From: an uncultured Bacteroidales bacterium
Lineage (GTDB): Bacteria; Bacteroidota; Bacteroidia; Bacteroidales; Paludibacteraceae
Reading direction: 5' to 3'
DNA: 13,199 nt
Assembly (NCBI GenBank): GCA_937911235.1
Contig: CALDPN010000177.1
Location: 1-13,199, forward strand
Position numbers and translations under genes: made by a program. Positions 1 to 6,378 of the stretch are shown here, one piece after another. Position 1 is the first letter of the stretch, and each line of letters starts with the position of its first letter. The notes below the pieces were generated by a model, which searched no databases, had not been told where the DNA came from, and worked only from the letters and a program-made list of their open reading frames with translations.

Positions 1-478
1 TGTATCCTTCCAGCTCTACGTCAATTCCCAGCTCTTTTGCTTCCTGTACTGCCCCGTCAATTAGTACGCTCATTTCCTGTTTGGAGTATTGGCTTGACCC
101 GATGAATACGCGGTAGGCTGTGAACTCTTTCCCATTGATGAGCCCGTCTTTTAGCACTTCGTAATACTTAAATCCTGCCTTTGAGATGTCGTAGCCCTTT
201 TTGACCGTTATGGTTACGCTCTGCCCATAGTCCTTTAGCAGTTTGAAGTATATTTCTTCCTTGCTGGCCCGTAGTTTATCGGCTATCTTCCCTACGATTA
301 CCCAGAAGTACGCGTTTGCATCCAGGCTACGCTTCTCCCTGGGTTCCTTAATGTTTATCTCCACCTCTTTCCCAGACAATGAACATACTTTGTCCAGTAT
401 CGGTGGAATATCTTGCACTACGGCTATTATCTTTAGCGCATCTCCTATCTTTTCCGCTTTTAGTAGTTCCCCTCGCAT
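1..478 (-). CDS. ninB: NinB-like phage recombination protein (partial, runs off left edge)
   Basis: About 159 residues are visible from an ATG at 478 and the frame is still open at base 1, so the C-terminus lies outside the window. The start follows an AGAGGGA ribosome binding site, and an in-frame TAA lies five codons upstream. The segment RSLDANAYFW, followed by a helical stretch with KEEIYFKLLKDYG and, near the end, FIGSSQYSKQEMSVLIDG and AKELGID, matches the NinB-like proteins common in phages of Firmicutes. Lambda NinB (Orf) is a single-strand DNA-binding recombination mediator that helps load annealing proteins onto SSB-coated DNA; a similar role here is inferred. It is the last visible gene of the recombination run, after the SSAP, exonuclease and SSB-like protein. 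Family assignment is by motif memory only, but the context is consistent. Confidence 0.72.
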   Translation of the reverse strand, partial: MRGELLKAEKIGDALKIIAVVQDIPPILDKVCSLSGKEVEINIKEPREKRSLDANAYFWVIVGKIADKLRASKEEIYFKLLKDYGQSVTITVKKGYDISKAGFKYYEVLKDGLINGKEFTAYRVFIGSSQYSKQEMSVLIDGAVQEAKELGIDVELEGY

Positions 479-545
479 TTCTGTCCCTCTTTATCAGTTC
501 CATTAGTGTGGGAAATCTTTCCCCCTGTTCTATCTCAAATTCCAT
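348..545 (-). CDS. Possible small coupled ORF, unknown
   Basis: A 65-residue frame begins at an ATG that directly follows the TAA of the upstream gene (TAAATG), and it would fill the 67-bp gap before the NinB-like start. The first 24 residues (MEFEIEQGERFPTLMELIKR and on) look like ordinary protein. The remainder overlaps the NinB-like gene in another frame for about 130 bp, and is rich in Arg, Ser, Asp and Lys without pattern, as a shadow frame would be. No motif is recognised. It may be a real short gene with a long overlap, or a decayed or leader ORF that couples translation to the NinB-like gene. Confidence 0.3.
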   Translation of the reverse strand: MEFEIEQGERFPTLMELIKRDRNARGTTKSGKDRRCAKDNSRSARYSTDTGQSMFIVWERGGDKH

Positions 546-830
546 TTAGTATATCTCTCCTTTCATTTTGAGATAGTTGTAAACCTCCGTTTCCGTAGGT
601 GTGACGGTTGCAACGGCTTCGTATGCTTTGGTTAGATCTTCTTTTTGTATAAGGTTCTGACGAGCCTTTTGTTTTAAAAATGCGACATCGAGCGCCTTGT
701 CCCACACCCAGAGCCTAAAGAGTTCCGCATTTTCTTTATCTATTTCGGTTATACACCCTTTGAGTTCTTTTCTTCTAATGGTTCTGAATTTTTTTAATAA
801 AGATTCTTGTTTTGTTTCTACTCTGTTCAT
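546..830 (-). CDS. Unknown early protein, 94 aa
   Basis: No family is recognised. The product is charged and mostly helical: a basic N-terminal third (about residues 8-25, with KKFRTIRRKELKG), a central amphipathic stretch containing LFRLWVWDKALDVAFLKQKA, and a C-terminal segment with TPTETEVYNYLKMKG. The start has a good AAAGGAG site with a normal spacer. It lies between the SSB-like gene and the NinB-like gene and is presumably co-transcribed with them, so a role in recombination or replication is likely by association only. There are no cysteines apart from one, no signal peptide and no membrane segment. Confidence 0.7.
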   Translation of the reverse strand: MNRVETKQESLLKKFRTIRRKELKGCITEIDKENAELFRLWVWDKALDVAFLKQKARQNLIQKEDLTKAYEAVATVTPTETEVYNYLKMKGEIY

Positions 831-853
831 AACTTTTTCTCCTTTGTGTTGAC

Positions 854-1174
854 TTAAAACGGCACGTCATCGTTGTTGTCAGTTGTTTCTTTCGGCTGTT
901 GGTTTACAGCTTCCCGTACAACCGCCACTGTTTCTGCCCCTTTGTATAGGTTGCTTTCTTGTTTGGGTTCGGCTTTCTGCTCTTTGGGTTTGTGATCATA
1001 GACCCCGAGCCACACCGCGCCTTTTTCGTTCTGGAGTGCGCTTACGTTTATCCAAGGGCGCATCAGTATGCTGGTACGGCCATCCTTTTCGAACATGTAG
1101 CCAACCGTGATGTATTCTTTGCGTTCTTCGCCTTTCTGGTCTTTGTATCTTCTGGTGTAAACTATGTCTTTCAT
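854..1174 (-). CDS. Small protein with SSB-like acidic C-terminal tail (DDVPF)
   Basis: This 106-residue protein ends in DNNDDVPF, the acidic tip with terminal Pro-Phe that bacterial and phage single-strand binding proteins use to recruit partner proteins. The first 60 residues read as alternating beta strands (YITVGYMFEKDGR, ILMRPWINVSAL, AVWLGVYDHK), compatible with a small OB-like fold but too divergent for a confident SSB call. Residues 61-98 are a low-complexity linker rich in Lys, Glu and Gln, as in SSBs. The start has AAGGAG seven bases upstream. Sitting just after the exonuclease and annealing protein, it is best read as a divergent SSB or an SSB analogue. The fold is inferred; the tail is seen. 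Confidence 0.6.
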   Translation of the reverse strand: MKDIVYTRRYKDQKGEERKEYITVGYMFEKDGRTSILMRPWINVSALQNEKGAVWLGVYDHKPKEQKAEPKQESNLYKGAETVAVVREAVNQQPKETTDNNDDVPF

Positions 1175-1175
1175 T

Positions 1176-1412
1176 TTATTTCTCCTTATAGAATATTTCT
1201 ACTTCTACGATGCTTCCGCTTTTTGTAAATGTTACGTATCTTTGTATGTAGGGTTCAAAATATATGCAAGTCATTCTTTCTTTCATATATTTCCCGTAAG
1301 TGACCCTTTTGCCGTTTATGCGCCATTGATGGAAAGTAAGCCCATTCACTTTCCTGTACGCCTTAAGTACACAAAGGCCACCGTTTCCTTTACACGCTTT
1401 CTTTTTTTTCAT
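1176..1412 (-). CDS. Unknown basic protein, 78 aa
   Basis: No family is recognised. The protein is basic, with a Lys-rich N-terminus (MKKKKACKGNGG), a compact middle with GLTFHQWRINGKRVTYGKYM, and an all-beta-looking C-terminus (VTFTKSGSIVEVEIFYKEK). Its ATG overlaps the 3' end of the exonuclease gene by 23 bp and has an AAGGA site about nine bases upstream. It is separated from the SSB-like gene by one base. The position inside the recombination run suggests a nucleic-acid-related role, with no motif to confirm it. Confidence 0.68.
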   Translation of the reverse strand: MKKKKACKGNGGLCVLKAYRKVNGLTFHQWRINGKRVTYGKYMKERMTCIYFEPYIQRYVTFTKSGSIVEVEIFYKEK

Positions 1413-2298
1413 TGACTTTTATCCTTATCGAGCTTTTGACATCTGTTTCAGTTATGTATCTATAGTAGAGTGGCCCGTTTTCGGCCTTAAACCGTTCCGT
1501 GTCGAACTTTTTGCGCTTTCCTGGGCCGACATAGGTCACGCTGATTTTGCCGATTTCTAGGGCCGTTATCCCGCGTTTTTCCATTTCTTGCTTGATTTGT
1601 TCGCGGATAGGTGCTATCTCTTTCTCAAGGGTTGCTATCTTTTCGAGCGTTCTTTGGAGCTTCTGCACCGCCCTTTTGTTTACGGTTTGGAGCGACGTTT
1701 CTTTCGGCTTTTCTATCTTTCGCCCTTCCTTGAACGCTTTCCATGTGTCGATTACGAATTGATCGCCAAGATATTCCAGTTCGTACGGGGTGCAAGTGGT
1801 GTTTACTAGGTGTAGAATGGTCATCTGCTCGATTTTGTACCCCATGCGGTCAAGAGCGTATTTGTAGAACGATAGTTGCATTTGCCAATGGGCTAGCATT
1901 TTCTTTGTGGGTTTGTTTATGTTCGTTTTGTAGTCCCACAAGTGAGCGCCCCTGGCTGGGCCTGTTATGAGGTCAGCCGTGCCCGCGAACATTCCTGGCA
2001 CGTATACTATCTTTTCTGGTTCCACCACTTTTAGATCCACCATGTTCCTTTCGAACCAGTCGGAAAGTTCTACTATTTCTATGTTCTCTGGGGAGTAGTA
2101 CCTTTTTGCTGTCAGCCAGTTATAGGCATCAGCGTGTATTTCTTTTCCGCGCTCTGCCCTGGCGTTTAGTATTTCTTTTTTGACGTACTCATACCCGCTA
2201 CCGTATACGGCGTTGATTATCTGGTTGACCGATGGGGGTTGTTCCCCCGTTCGGTCATCCGTATAGGTGTGCGCTATTTCATCGAAGATTATGCTCAT
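1390..2298 (-). CDS. PD-(D/E)XK (RecB/Cas4-like) phage exonuclease
   Basis: This 302-residue protein carries the landmarks of a RecB-family PD-(D/E)XK nuclease: RGKEIH (H55), GTADL (D109), WDYKT (D122 and K124, the D-x-K metal and catalytic pair) and QLSFY (Q141 and Y145, the QxxxY motif of RecB/Cas4-like nucleases). The C-terminal third has a coiled coil (about 207-243) and a small beta region near KRKKFDTERF. Phages pair such exonucleases with a single-strand annealing protein: the nuclease resects double-stranded ends and the partner anneals the exposed strand. The Rad52-like gene lies immediately upstream (three-base overlap at 2295-2298), which fits. All core residues are present, so it should be active. 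Its own ribosome binding site is weak, consistent with translational coupling. Confidence 0.85.
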   Translation of the reverse strand: MSIIFDEIAHTYTDDRTGEQPPSVNQIINAVYGSGYEYVKKEILNARAERGKEIHADAYNWLTAKRYYSPENIEIVELSDWFERNMVDLKVVEPEKIVYVPGMFAGTADLITGPARGAHLWDYKTNINKPTKKMLAHWQMQLSFYKYALDRMGYKIEQMTILHLVNTTCTPYELEYLGDQFVIDTWKAFKEGRKIEKPKETSLQTVNKRAVQKLQRTLEKIATLEKEIAPIREQIKQEMEKRGITALEIGKISVTYVGPGKRKKFDTERFKAENGPLYYRYITETDVKSSIRIKVNEKKESV

Positions 2299-2819
2299 TT
2301 TTTGCGCCCCGAGAAGATTTTGTTCCCTTTTTCATCCGTGATGAGCAGGTAGCTGATTTCCCCTTTTTCGTTGTATTCTATGGTGTCTACAATGAACTTT
2401 TGGAAGGGGTTCTTAAGTACCCATTTGTTGCTGTCTTTTAGGAATGTGGTTTCCACTTTGGCCCAGATGAACGGAGCCGTATAGAGTTCTCTGCCGATTC
2501 CCCATTTGAAACCTGCCCGTTTGAAGGCATCGCTTGCTTCGCCTTTCTTTTCGTTTCCGTCTTCATCTGCACGGCTTTCTATGCCACAGTCCCATTTCCA
2601 GACCCAGGTTATGTTTCCGTTGTTGTTGTATGCGACCCCGATTCCGCAGTACAGGACTCCGTTTATCGTTTTGTAGTCACATTGCCAGTTCTGGGGACCG
2701 AAGGTTTCATCCAGAATCGCCATATCCGTTCTTGCGTTCTTAAATAGTAACAACAAGCACCCTTTGTCCGTGACTTTCTTTACTTTAACTTCTATTTCGT
2801 TTGCTTCCAGTTTTCTCAT
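2295..2819 (-). CDS. Rad52-like single-strand annealing protein (SSAP)
   Basis: This 174-residue protein resembles the Rad52/22 superfamily of phage annealing proteins. The best signature is at residues 92-113, KGEASDAFKRAGFKWGIGRE and following, the counterpart of the conserved block of Rad52 (the K-E-A-x-T-D-A-L-K-R-A type helix). Upstream are beta strands with WKWDCGIESRADEDG and an N-terminal helix-strand unit with NARTDMAILDETFG. Family members form rings that anneal complementary single strands in phage recombination. It is the first gene after the promoter at 2861-2889, with AAGGAG seven bases before the ATG, and is followed at once by the exonuclease. Together they form a Red-like pair. 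The start overlaps the end of the upstream zinc-finger gene by 35 bp. Confidence 0.82.
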   Translation of the reverse strand: MRKLEANEIEVKVKKVTDKGCLLLLFKNARTDMAILDETFGPQNWQCDYKTINGVLYCGIGVAYNNNGNITWVWKWDCGIESRADEDGNEKKGEASDAFKRAGFKWGIGRELYTAPFIWAKVETTFLKDSNKWVLKNPFQKFIVDTIEYNEKGEISYLLITDEKGNKIFSGRKK

Positions 2820-3183
2820 AACTGTTCTCCTTTTTGCTGAAGTCTACTACGTATAGTTTTATTGTATCTTTATCATGCTTCTTTGTCAAGTAGTTTTTTC
2901 TAAACCATCGGGCAGCCGCTTTTAGGTGTGCGCTTTCTCCGTGTCCTGGCCCGTATAAGCACTTCTTGCAGTAGCGTGTCATTCCGTGAGCGCCTGGGAT
3001 TTCTTTCCCGCACTCTTTGCAACGGGCAATTTTCTTTTTCGTTTTTTTATAGTTTTCCTTCGCTTTTTCCAGAATCCTTTGTTTGTTTTTGGAATAGTAT
3101 TCGTGGAAGTATTTTCTCTTTGCTTCCTTTGCCTGTTCTCTTTCTTTTCTTGTTAGTCCTTCTATGTCTTTTAGTTTAGGCAT
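2785..3183 (-). CDS. Four-cysteine zinc-finger protein, 132 aa
   Basis: The N-terminal 50 residues are a highly charged helix (KEREQAKEAKRKYFHEYYSK and on), of the Lys/Glu-rich type often found next to phage HNH and zinc-finger proteins. A C-x2-C pair (C55, C58) and a second one (C72, C75) make a single four-Cys zinc site, and a basic helix follows (about 85-103). The protein therefore looks DNA-binding, but no precise family can be named. The start has AAGGAG six bases upstream and overlaps the previous gene by 8 bp. A sigma70-type promoter for the recombination genes lies inside its 3' end. The last 35 bp also encode the start of the annealing protein. Confidence 0.72.
   Translation of the reverse strand: MPKLKDIEGLTRKEREQAKEAKRKYFHEYYSKNKQRILEKAKENYKKTKKKIARCKECGKEIPGAHGMTRYCKKCLYGPGHGESAHLKAAARWFRKNYLTKKHDKDTIKLYVVDFSKKENSYEKTGSKRNRS
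2861..2889 (-). promoter_or_regulatory. Sigma70-type promoter for recombination genes
   Basis: On the minus strand TTGACA (2884-2889) is followed by exactly 17 bases and TACAAT (2861-2866). The upstream side is A/T-rich. The predicted start site is near 2854, giving a short leader to the annealing-protein ATG at 2819 with its AAGGAG. The whole promoter is embedded in the coding sequence of the zinc-finger gene, the same design as the promoter in the 3' end of ninG. Confidence 0.75.
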
Positions 3184-3400
3184 CCCATTCTCCTTCTTCG
3201 GTTCCGAGAGCCAGAAGTCTGTCTACTATCTTTATTGCTTTTTTCAACAGGCTGCTTTTCTCATTTTCACTCAAAACCTTTACAATTTCTTTCTCCAGCG
3301 CCCGTTTCTTCATTCCGCATCTTTTGGCCCTTTGGTATTCAGAGAACAACACATCTCCGTTTTTACCGAGTCTTACCAATGCAAATTTGTGTTTGTTCAT
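3176..3400 (-). CDS. Unknown small helical protein, 74 aa
   Basis: The likely start is the ATG at 3400, which overlaps the stop of the methyltransferase gene as ATGA and has AGAGGG upstream; a longer upstream extension in this frame would run through methyltransferase coding sequence and is unlikely. The product starts MNKHKFALVRLGKNGDVLF, then a basic middle (YQRAKRCGMKKRALEKE) and a long C-terminal helix with SLLKKAIKIVDRLLALG. No family is recognised and there are no membrane segments. It is coupled to the methyltransferase upstream and overlaps the zinc-finger gene downstream by 8 bp. Confidence 0.65.
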   Translation of the reverse strand: MNKHKFALVRLGKNGDVLFSEYQRAKRCGMKKRALEKEIVKVLSENEKSSLLKKAIKIVDRLLALGTEEGEWDA

Positions 3401-4488
3401 TTCATCCCTCTGAATATGTGGGCTATTACATCTACTGTCCACCCGTTGCCAATACACTTATATCTTTGTGTGTCGCTTATCCCTTCCGTGTAGTTGTCTG
3501 GCAATGTTTGTAATCTTTCGCACTCTTTTGGGGTAAGTTTCCGAATAACATACTCTCCGTCTGGGAGGTCAATTTTGTATAGTCCTGTCTTTGCCACACC
3601 TCCTCCGCCGTTCGCATTGAGTGAAACCGATTTTCCACAAACACTATATATTCTGTTTGCCTGGTTATCTTTCTGTCCTTTTAAGTTCCCTAATCTTTCG
3701 GGTTGCCCCACATATTGGTAATACTGTGGATCGTTAGCCATTAGACAATTTGATTTTTCTTTCATTGAACGGCCACGGCGGGTTTTGGAAGTCATTTGTG
3801 TAAGGTCCACACATTCTCCCTGCATTATTTCGGCATACCCTTTCTTTGTTGCTTCTGGAACACGCATCGGTTCTGCCACACCAGTTGCCTTGAAACCGTC
3901 ATTTCTCAGAAAATTTGCTGTTGCGGACTTGTAGTATTGCGCTTTAATGCATAGACTTTTATCTTGATATGCGATTCCTGTTTCCAAGACATCTTTGAGC
4001 AGTATTCCCTTGTCTTCTGGCTGTGTTATGTTTGGTATGTTAGTCCAGTAGAGTCTTTTTCTTTGTTGCGCTGATACGAGTGCCGAGTTTATGAGTATCG
4101 GCTCTACCCCGAGTTCGCGTGTGATGATCGCTTTTGCTTCTTTCGGCATACTTGCTACATTTTCAAGCAGAAAGTATTTCGGCTTGCATGTTCGTAGGAG
4201 TCGAACATAATGCCAGAATAGGCTACTCCTTTTTCCCTTTTAGCCCCTCTCTGTCATTTTTGGCTATGCTCAAGTCCTGGCACGGGCTGCCACCAATTAG
4301 CAAATCTATCTTTGGCAAATTTCTTGCCCGAGTTGTATGGTGTCGGGCCAATTCTTCTGCGTTACTTGTATGGCATATTTGTCTATTTCGCTTGCGTAGT
4401 ATTTCGCCACAGGTATATTTGCCCTTTGCAAAGCAACTCTACCGCAACTAATTCCGTCGAATAGGGAGAGAACAGTTATTGGTTTCAT
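3397..4488 (-). pseudogene. C5-cytosine DNA methyltransferase, interrupted by two frameshifts
   Basis: Read across two frame changes this is one 5-methylcytosine methyltransferase of about 364 residues. Segment one (4488 to about 4328) has motif I, LSLFDGISCGRVAL. Segment two (about 4328-4230), in another frame, has motif IV GGSPCQDLS, with the catalytic Cys codon at 4280-4282. Segment three, back in the first frame, has FLLENV (motif VI), SAQQRKRLYW (motif VIII), RKLTPKECERLQTLP (motif IX) and KCIGNGWTVDVIAHIFRGM (motif X). The first shift is a missing base in a G run (GGG at 4327-4329), the second an extra base in AAAAAGG (4228-4235). They compensate, so all other motifs are intact. This could be a real double mutation or two homopolymer assembly errors. 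An intact enzyme would mask host restriction sites. Its ATG overlaps the upstream stop as ATGA. Confidence 0.85.
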
Positions 4489-4688
4489 TTATCCTCCAAT
4501 AGAGAGTCCAGGGCCTTTTCGGCCAATGTTTCCATCAGCTTTTTAATGTAGGCATCGTACTCTTTTTCGTACCCTTTTGGCTTTTCTTCTTTTGGCTTGA
4601 AGAACCATTTCCGCAGGTCCTCTCCCAGCTTTTCAATTATTTCTTTCCTGGTTCTCCCTGGGGCTTTTTCGTACATAACGGAGAACAT
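4485..4688 (-). CDS. Unknown charged small protein, 67 aa
   Basis: A helical, strongly charged product: KAPGRTRKEIIEKLGEDLRK near the N-terminus, a Lys/Glu-rich middle (FFKPKEEKPKGYEKEYDAY), and a C-terminal amphipathic helix (LMETLAEKALDSLLEDK). No family is recognised. The start at 4688 overlaps the stop of the 28-residue ORF upstream (TGAATG) and has no strong ribosome binding site of its own, so it is probably translated by coupling; an alternative Met lies at residue 5. The stop overlaps the methyltransferase start as ATGA. Confidence 0.65.
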   Translation of the reverse strand: MFSVMYEKAPGRTRKEIIEKLGEDLRKWFFKPKEEKPKGYEKEYDAYIKKLMETLAEKALDSLLEDK

Positions 4689-4775
4689 TCATTTTCTTTG
4701 GCACGGTTTTATTTTACAAGTTTTGCAAGGATCCTCTGCTACCAGAACCCTTATTTTTTCTTCTCTCTCTGTCAT
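4689..4775 (-). CDS. 28-residue Cys-pair mini-protein
   Basis: A short frame runs ATG (4775) to TGA (4691-4689) and encodes MTEREEKIRVLVAEDPCKTC followed by KIKPCQRK. It has C-x2-C and a third cysteine five residues on (C17, C20, C25). Spacing to both neighbours is tight, one base after the stop of the 48-residue Cys protein and overlapping the next ATG. It is the smallest of the Cys-pair products in this run. With only three cysteines it may need a partner or a homodimer to bind a metal. Being so short it may be a translational linker, but the regular Cys spacing and lack of any other gene here favour a real product. Confidence 0.5.
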   Translation of the reverse strand: MTEREEKIRVLVAEDPCKTCKIKPCQRK

Positions 4776-4776
4776 A

Positions 4777-4923
4777 CTATTCCTCTTCTTTTTCTCTTGT
4801 AAAATAGATACAAGGCTTAAACCTTAATATCTTTTTTTCTTCAGGCAAAGCCATACAGTATGTTGTTACTTTCCCTTCTTTCTCAATTTTAAAATAATAC
4901 ATACATTGATGACAATAAGCCAT
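4777..4923 (-). CDS. 48-residue four-cysteine protein
   Basis: The frame from ATG 4923 to TAG 4779-4777 encodes a 48-residue product beginning MAYCHQCMYYFKIEKEGKVT, with C4, C7, C23 and C38, plus H5. This could form a single zinc site. The C-terminus is a short charged tail (REKEEE). The start follows one base after the stop of the upstream membrane-protein gene, and the following ORF starts one base after its stop. No named family is recognised; it resembles the other tiny Cys-pair products in the run in size and design rather than in sequence. Confidence 0.65.
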   Translation of the reverse strand: MAYCHQCMYYFKIEKEGKVTTYCMALPEEKKILRFKPCIYFTREKEEE

Positions 4924-4924
4924 A

Positions 4925-5299
4925 CTATTTATCCTCCTTGCTTTCTGATACGCTTGCTATCTTCTTTTCAATGTATTTCTGCGTAAGCTCTAACAGCTTC
5001 TCGCCATTTCCAAGCGTCTTGTCTCCAATCTCTTGTATGCGTTCGTTGTTTGCAAGTTTGGGGATTATGTATATAGCAGCCATCTGTTTCGTTGTAGGCG
5101 TAAAAACAGCCCCAAGAATCAGCAACAATTCCACAAAGCAAAAGAACGGGAACCATACTGGGTGAAAGTCCTCGGCATCTCCAAATTGACAAGAAGCATA
5201 AGCGATTAGCGCAAATGCAAGAAGCCCTGCTCCTATTGAAAGAGCAACAACTATTTTATCTAACGTAATAATCCAATATACCATTTCTGTTGTTATCAT
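4925..5299 (-). CDS. Two-pass membrane protein with cytoplasmic helical tail
   Basis: The 124-residue product has two hydrophobic segments (about 15-36, with IVVALSIGAGLLAFALIAYA, and 48-66, with WFPFFCFVELLLILGAVF). These are followed by PTTKQMAAIYIIPKLANNE (68-86) and a charged helical C-terminus (about 87-124). The stretch after the second membrane segment, an S/T-T-K-x-x-A-A-I-Y-x-x-P motif, recurs in small membrane proteins of many gut phages, which have no assigned function. There is no signal peptide beyond the first segment. AAAAGGAG lies ahead of the ATG and overlaps the stop of the previous gene. A role in the inner membrane, for example superinfection exclusion, is speculation. Confidence 0.75.
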   Translation of the reverse strand: MITTEMVYWIITLDKIVVALSIGAGLLAFALIAYASCQFGDAEDFHPVWFPFFCFVELLLILGAVFTPTTKQMAAIYIIPKLANNERIQEIGDKTLGNGEKLLELTQKYIEKKIASVSESKEDK

Positions 5300-5300
5300 A

Positions 5301-5417
5301 CTAACTCCTTTTGTTCATAAAATCGTCCAGCTGTTTTTTGTTCGTAATAATAACAACATCTTTCGTTTTTATGCAAGGATTAAGTTCGGCCAAGAATTTA
5401 TAAAAATCGAATCCCAT
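5301..5417 (-). CDS. 38-residue unknown protein
   Basis: The frame from ATG 5417 to TAG 5303-5301 encodes MGFDFYKFLAELNPC at the N-terminus, then a strand (DVVIITNKKQ) and a short helix ending NKRS. The ATG is preceded by AAAAAAAGGAGTTGAGGT, a strong ribosome binding site overlapping the upstream stop. The last codons AAA AGG AGT double as the ribosome binding site for the membrane-protein gene downstream. No motif is recognised. The strong signals on both sides and the exact packing support a real gene despite the length. Confidence 0.55.
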   Translation of the reverse strand: MGFDFYKFLAELNPCIKTKDVVIITNKKQLDDFMNKRS

Positions 5418-5420
5418 ACC

Positions 5421-5564
5421 TCAACTCCTTTTTTTCCGTTCCTTTCTATTATCTATACGAAATTCCAAACCACACGAAGGGCACTTATAATATGTGTGCG
5501 TTTTTTCTACGCTTTTGTATAGTACAATGCTTTGACATTTCGGACATCTATATTCGCTATTCAT
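5421..5564 (-). CDS. 47-residue zinc-ribbon protein
   Basis: The frame from ATG 5564 to TGA 5423-5421 encodes MNSEYRCPKCQSIVLYKSVE, continuing with YYKCPSCGLEFRI. Two CPxC knuckles (C7, C10 and C28, C31) with beta-type spacing give a classical zinc ribbon. A basic tail ending KKRS follows. Zinc ribbons of this size commonly bind nucleic acid or RNA polymerase, but nothing here shows which. The ATG overlaps the stop of the upstream gene by 8 bp with AGAGAAG just ahead. Its last codons form part of the AAGGAG for the next gene. Confidence 0.68.
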   Translation of the reverse strand: MNSEYRCPKCQSIVLYKSVEKTHTYYKCPSCGLEFRIDNRKERKKRS

Positions 5565-5799
5565 CTTCTCTCCCTAAAACCCAATATAGTATCATAATTT
5601 GGTTATTTACAGCGGTTAGTTGCTCTTTGATGCTTTCTGTTTTATCTTCTTTTTGGAGAGAGCCTCGCACTAGGAATAACTCTTTCAACTTCAATCTTAT
5701 ATCGTCTAATGATTTCGGCTTCTCAATAATCTTTTTTAATTTGTAAACTTTCTCTCCATTGTTAGTTACAACAACTAATGTATCTATTTTATTCTTCAT
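5557..5799 (-). CDS. Unknown 80-residue protein with coiled-coil C-terminus
   Basis: The first 25 residues read as beta strands (KIDTLVVVTNNGEKVYKLKK). The rest is helical (SLDDIRLKLKELFLVRGSLQ, then TESIKEQLTAVNNQIMILYW), probably an antiparallel helical pair. There are no cysteines, membrane segments or known motifs. AAAAGGAG lies immediately upstream and overlaps the stop of the preceding gene. It sits between two tiny zinc-finger genes and is presumably part of the same early transcript. No function can be assigned. Confidence 0.68.
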   Translation of the reverse strand: MKNKIDTLVVVTNNGEKVYKLKKIIEKPKSLDDIRLKLKELFLVRGSLQKEDKTESIKEQLTAVNNQIMILYWVLGREDE

Positions 5800-5800
5800 A

Positions 5801-5926
5801 TTAACTCCTTTTGTTCCAGCGTGAATTTATTTTTCTAGGGCAGTTGCCACAATGCATTGTTACAAAACCCCAGTATTGCGTTGCGTGGTCTAAACATTCT
5901 GCACAAGTAGATGGAATTTTTTTCAT
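5801..5926 (-). CDS. 41-residue Cys-pair protein coupled to Lar
   Basis: The start chosen is the ATG at 5926, which overlaps the stop of the Lar-like gene as ATGA; a longer frame reading from 6004 would lie in Lar coding sequence and is rejected. The product begins MKKIPSTCAECLDHATQYW, with C8 and C11, then C26 and C29 in HCGNCPRK, making a four-Cys zinc site. It ends WNKRS, where AAA AGG AGT TAA also forms the ribosome binding site of the next gene. No family is recognised. Coupling to the Lar-like gene suggests that the two products are made in fixed ratio. Confidence 0.62.
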   Translation of the reverse strand: MKKIPSTCAECLDHATQYWGFVTMHCGNCPRKINSRWNKRS

Positions 5927-6099
5927 TTCACTCTCCTGTTCCAGGCGTCTATGGCTTGTTGTTCGGTATTTTTCCACGGACCATTTGCCATACATTTGGT
6001 ACATAACATAGAATAGACATATCCACCGTCGTCGTCGTTATCAACGAAAACTTGTATGTTTGTATAACCACAAAACGGACACGGTTTTAACTCTGCCAT
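5923..6099 (-). CDS. Lar-like restriction alleviation protein, 58 aa
   Basis: The frame from ATG 6099 to TGA 5925-5923 encodes a protein starting MAELKPCPFCGYTN, with a second Cys pair (LCTKC) and the C-terminal EQQAIDAWNRR. This is the Lar family pattern: E-L-K-P-C-P-F-C-G, a CxxC pair, then a helix ending in A-I-x-A-W-N-R-R. The archetype from the Rac prophage alleviates type I restriction by modulating the EcoKI methylase. Many small phage members are known only by similarity, so the activity here is inferred. The four cysteines (C7, C10, C33, C36) form a zinc site. AGAGG lies ahead of the ATG. It lies in a run of small genes with a methyltransferase further downstream, suggesting an anti-restriction theme. 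Confidence 0.8.
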   Translation of the reverse strand: MAELKPCPFCGYTNIQVFVDNDDDGGYVYSMLCTKCMANGPWKNTEQQAIDAWNRRVK

Positions 6100-6101
6100 A
6101 G

Positions 6102-6374
6102 TTACCTCTCATATCCATATCTTTTTTTGAAATTTTCTTTCTCTATGTGTAAATTTGCTTCATAGTTATCAAGTAAATTTAATTCCGTTGTAGCCGATTT
6201 CCCGACAAAACGGTTAATTTCCGATAATGTAAACGCCCTGTCGCTATATGTTTCAGAGAGTTCTAATAATTTTTTGCTAACATTAGGACTTTTTACATAA
6301 GTGGATGCGAATTTAAAAGCATCTGCTTGTGCTGTGTAATAAATAATTAAATCTCGTATTGTTATATCTGCCAT
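6102..6374 (-). CDS. Unknown helical protein, 90 aa
   Basis: An all-helical product: MADITIRDLIIYYTAQADAF, then a basic helix around VSKKLLELSETYSDRA, and a C-terminal charged helix (ANLHIEKENFKKRYGYER). There are no cysteines, membrane segments or recognised motifs. AAAGGAG lies ahead of the ATG with a normal spacer, and the stop is two bases before the Lar-like start. It belongs to the visibly A/T-richer part of the window (about 4700-6600). Confidence 0.68.
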   Translation of the reverse strand: MADITIRDLIIYYTAQADAFKFASTYVKSPNVSKKLLELSETYSDRAFTLSEINRFVGKSATTELNLLDNYEANLHIEKENFKKRYGYER

Positions 6375-6378
6375 ACTC

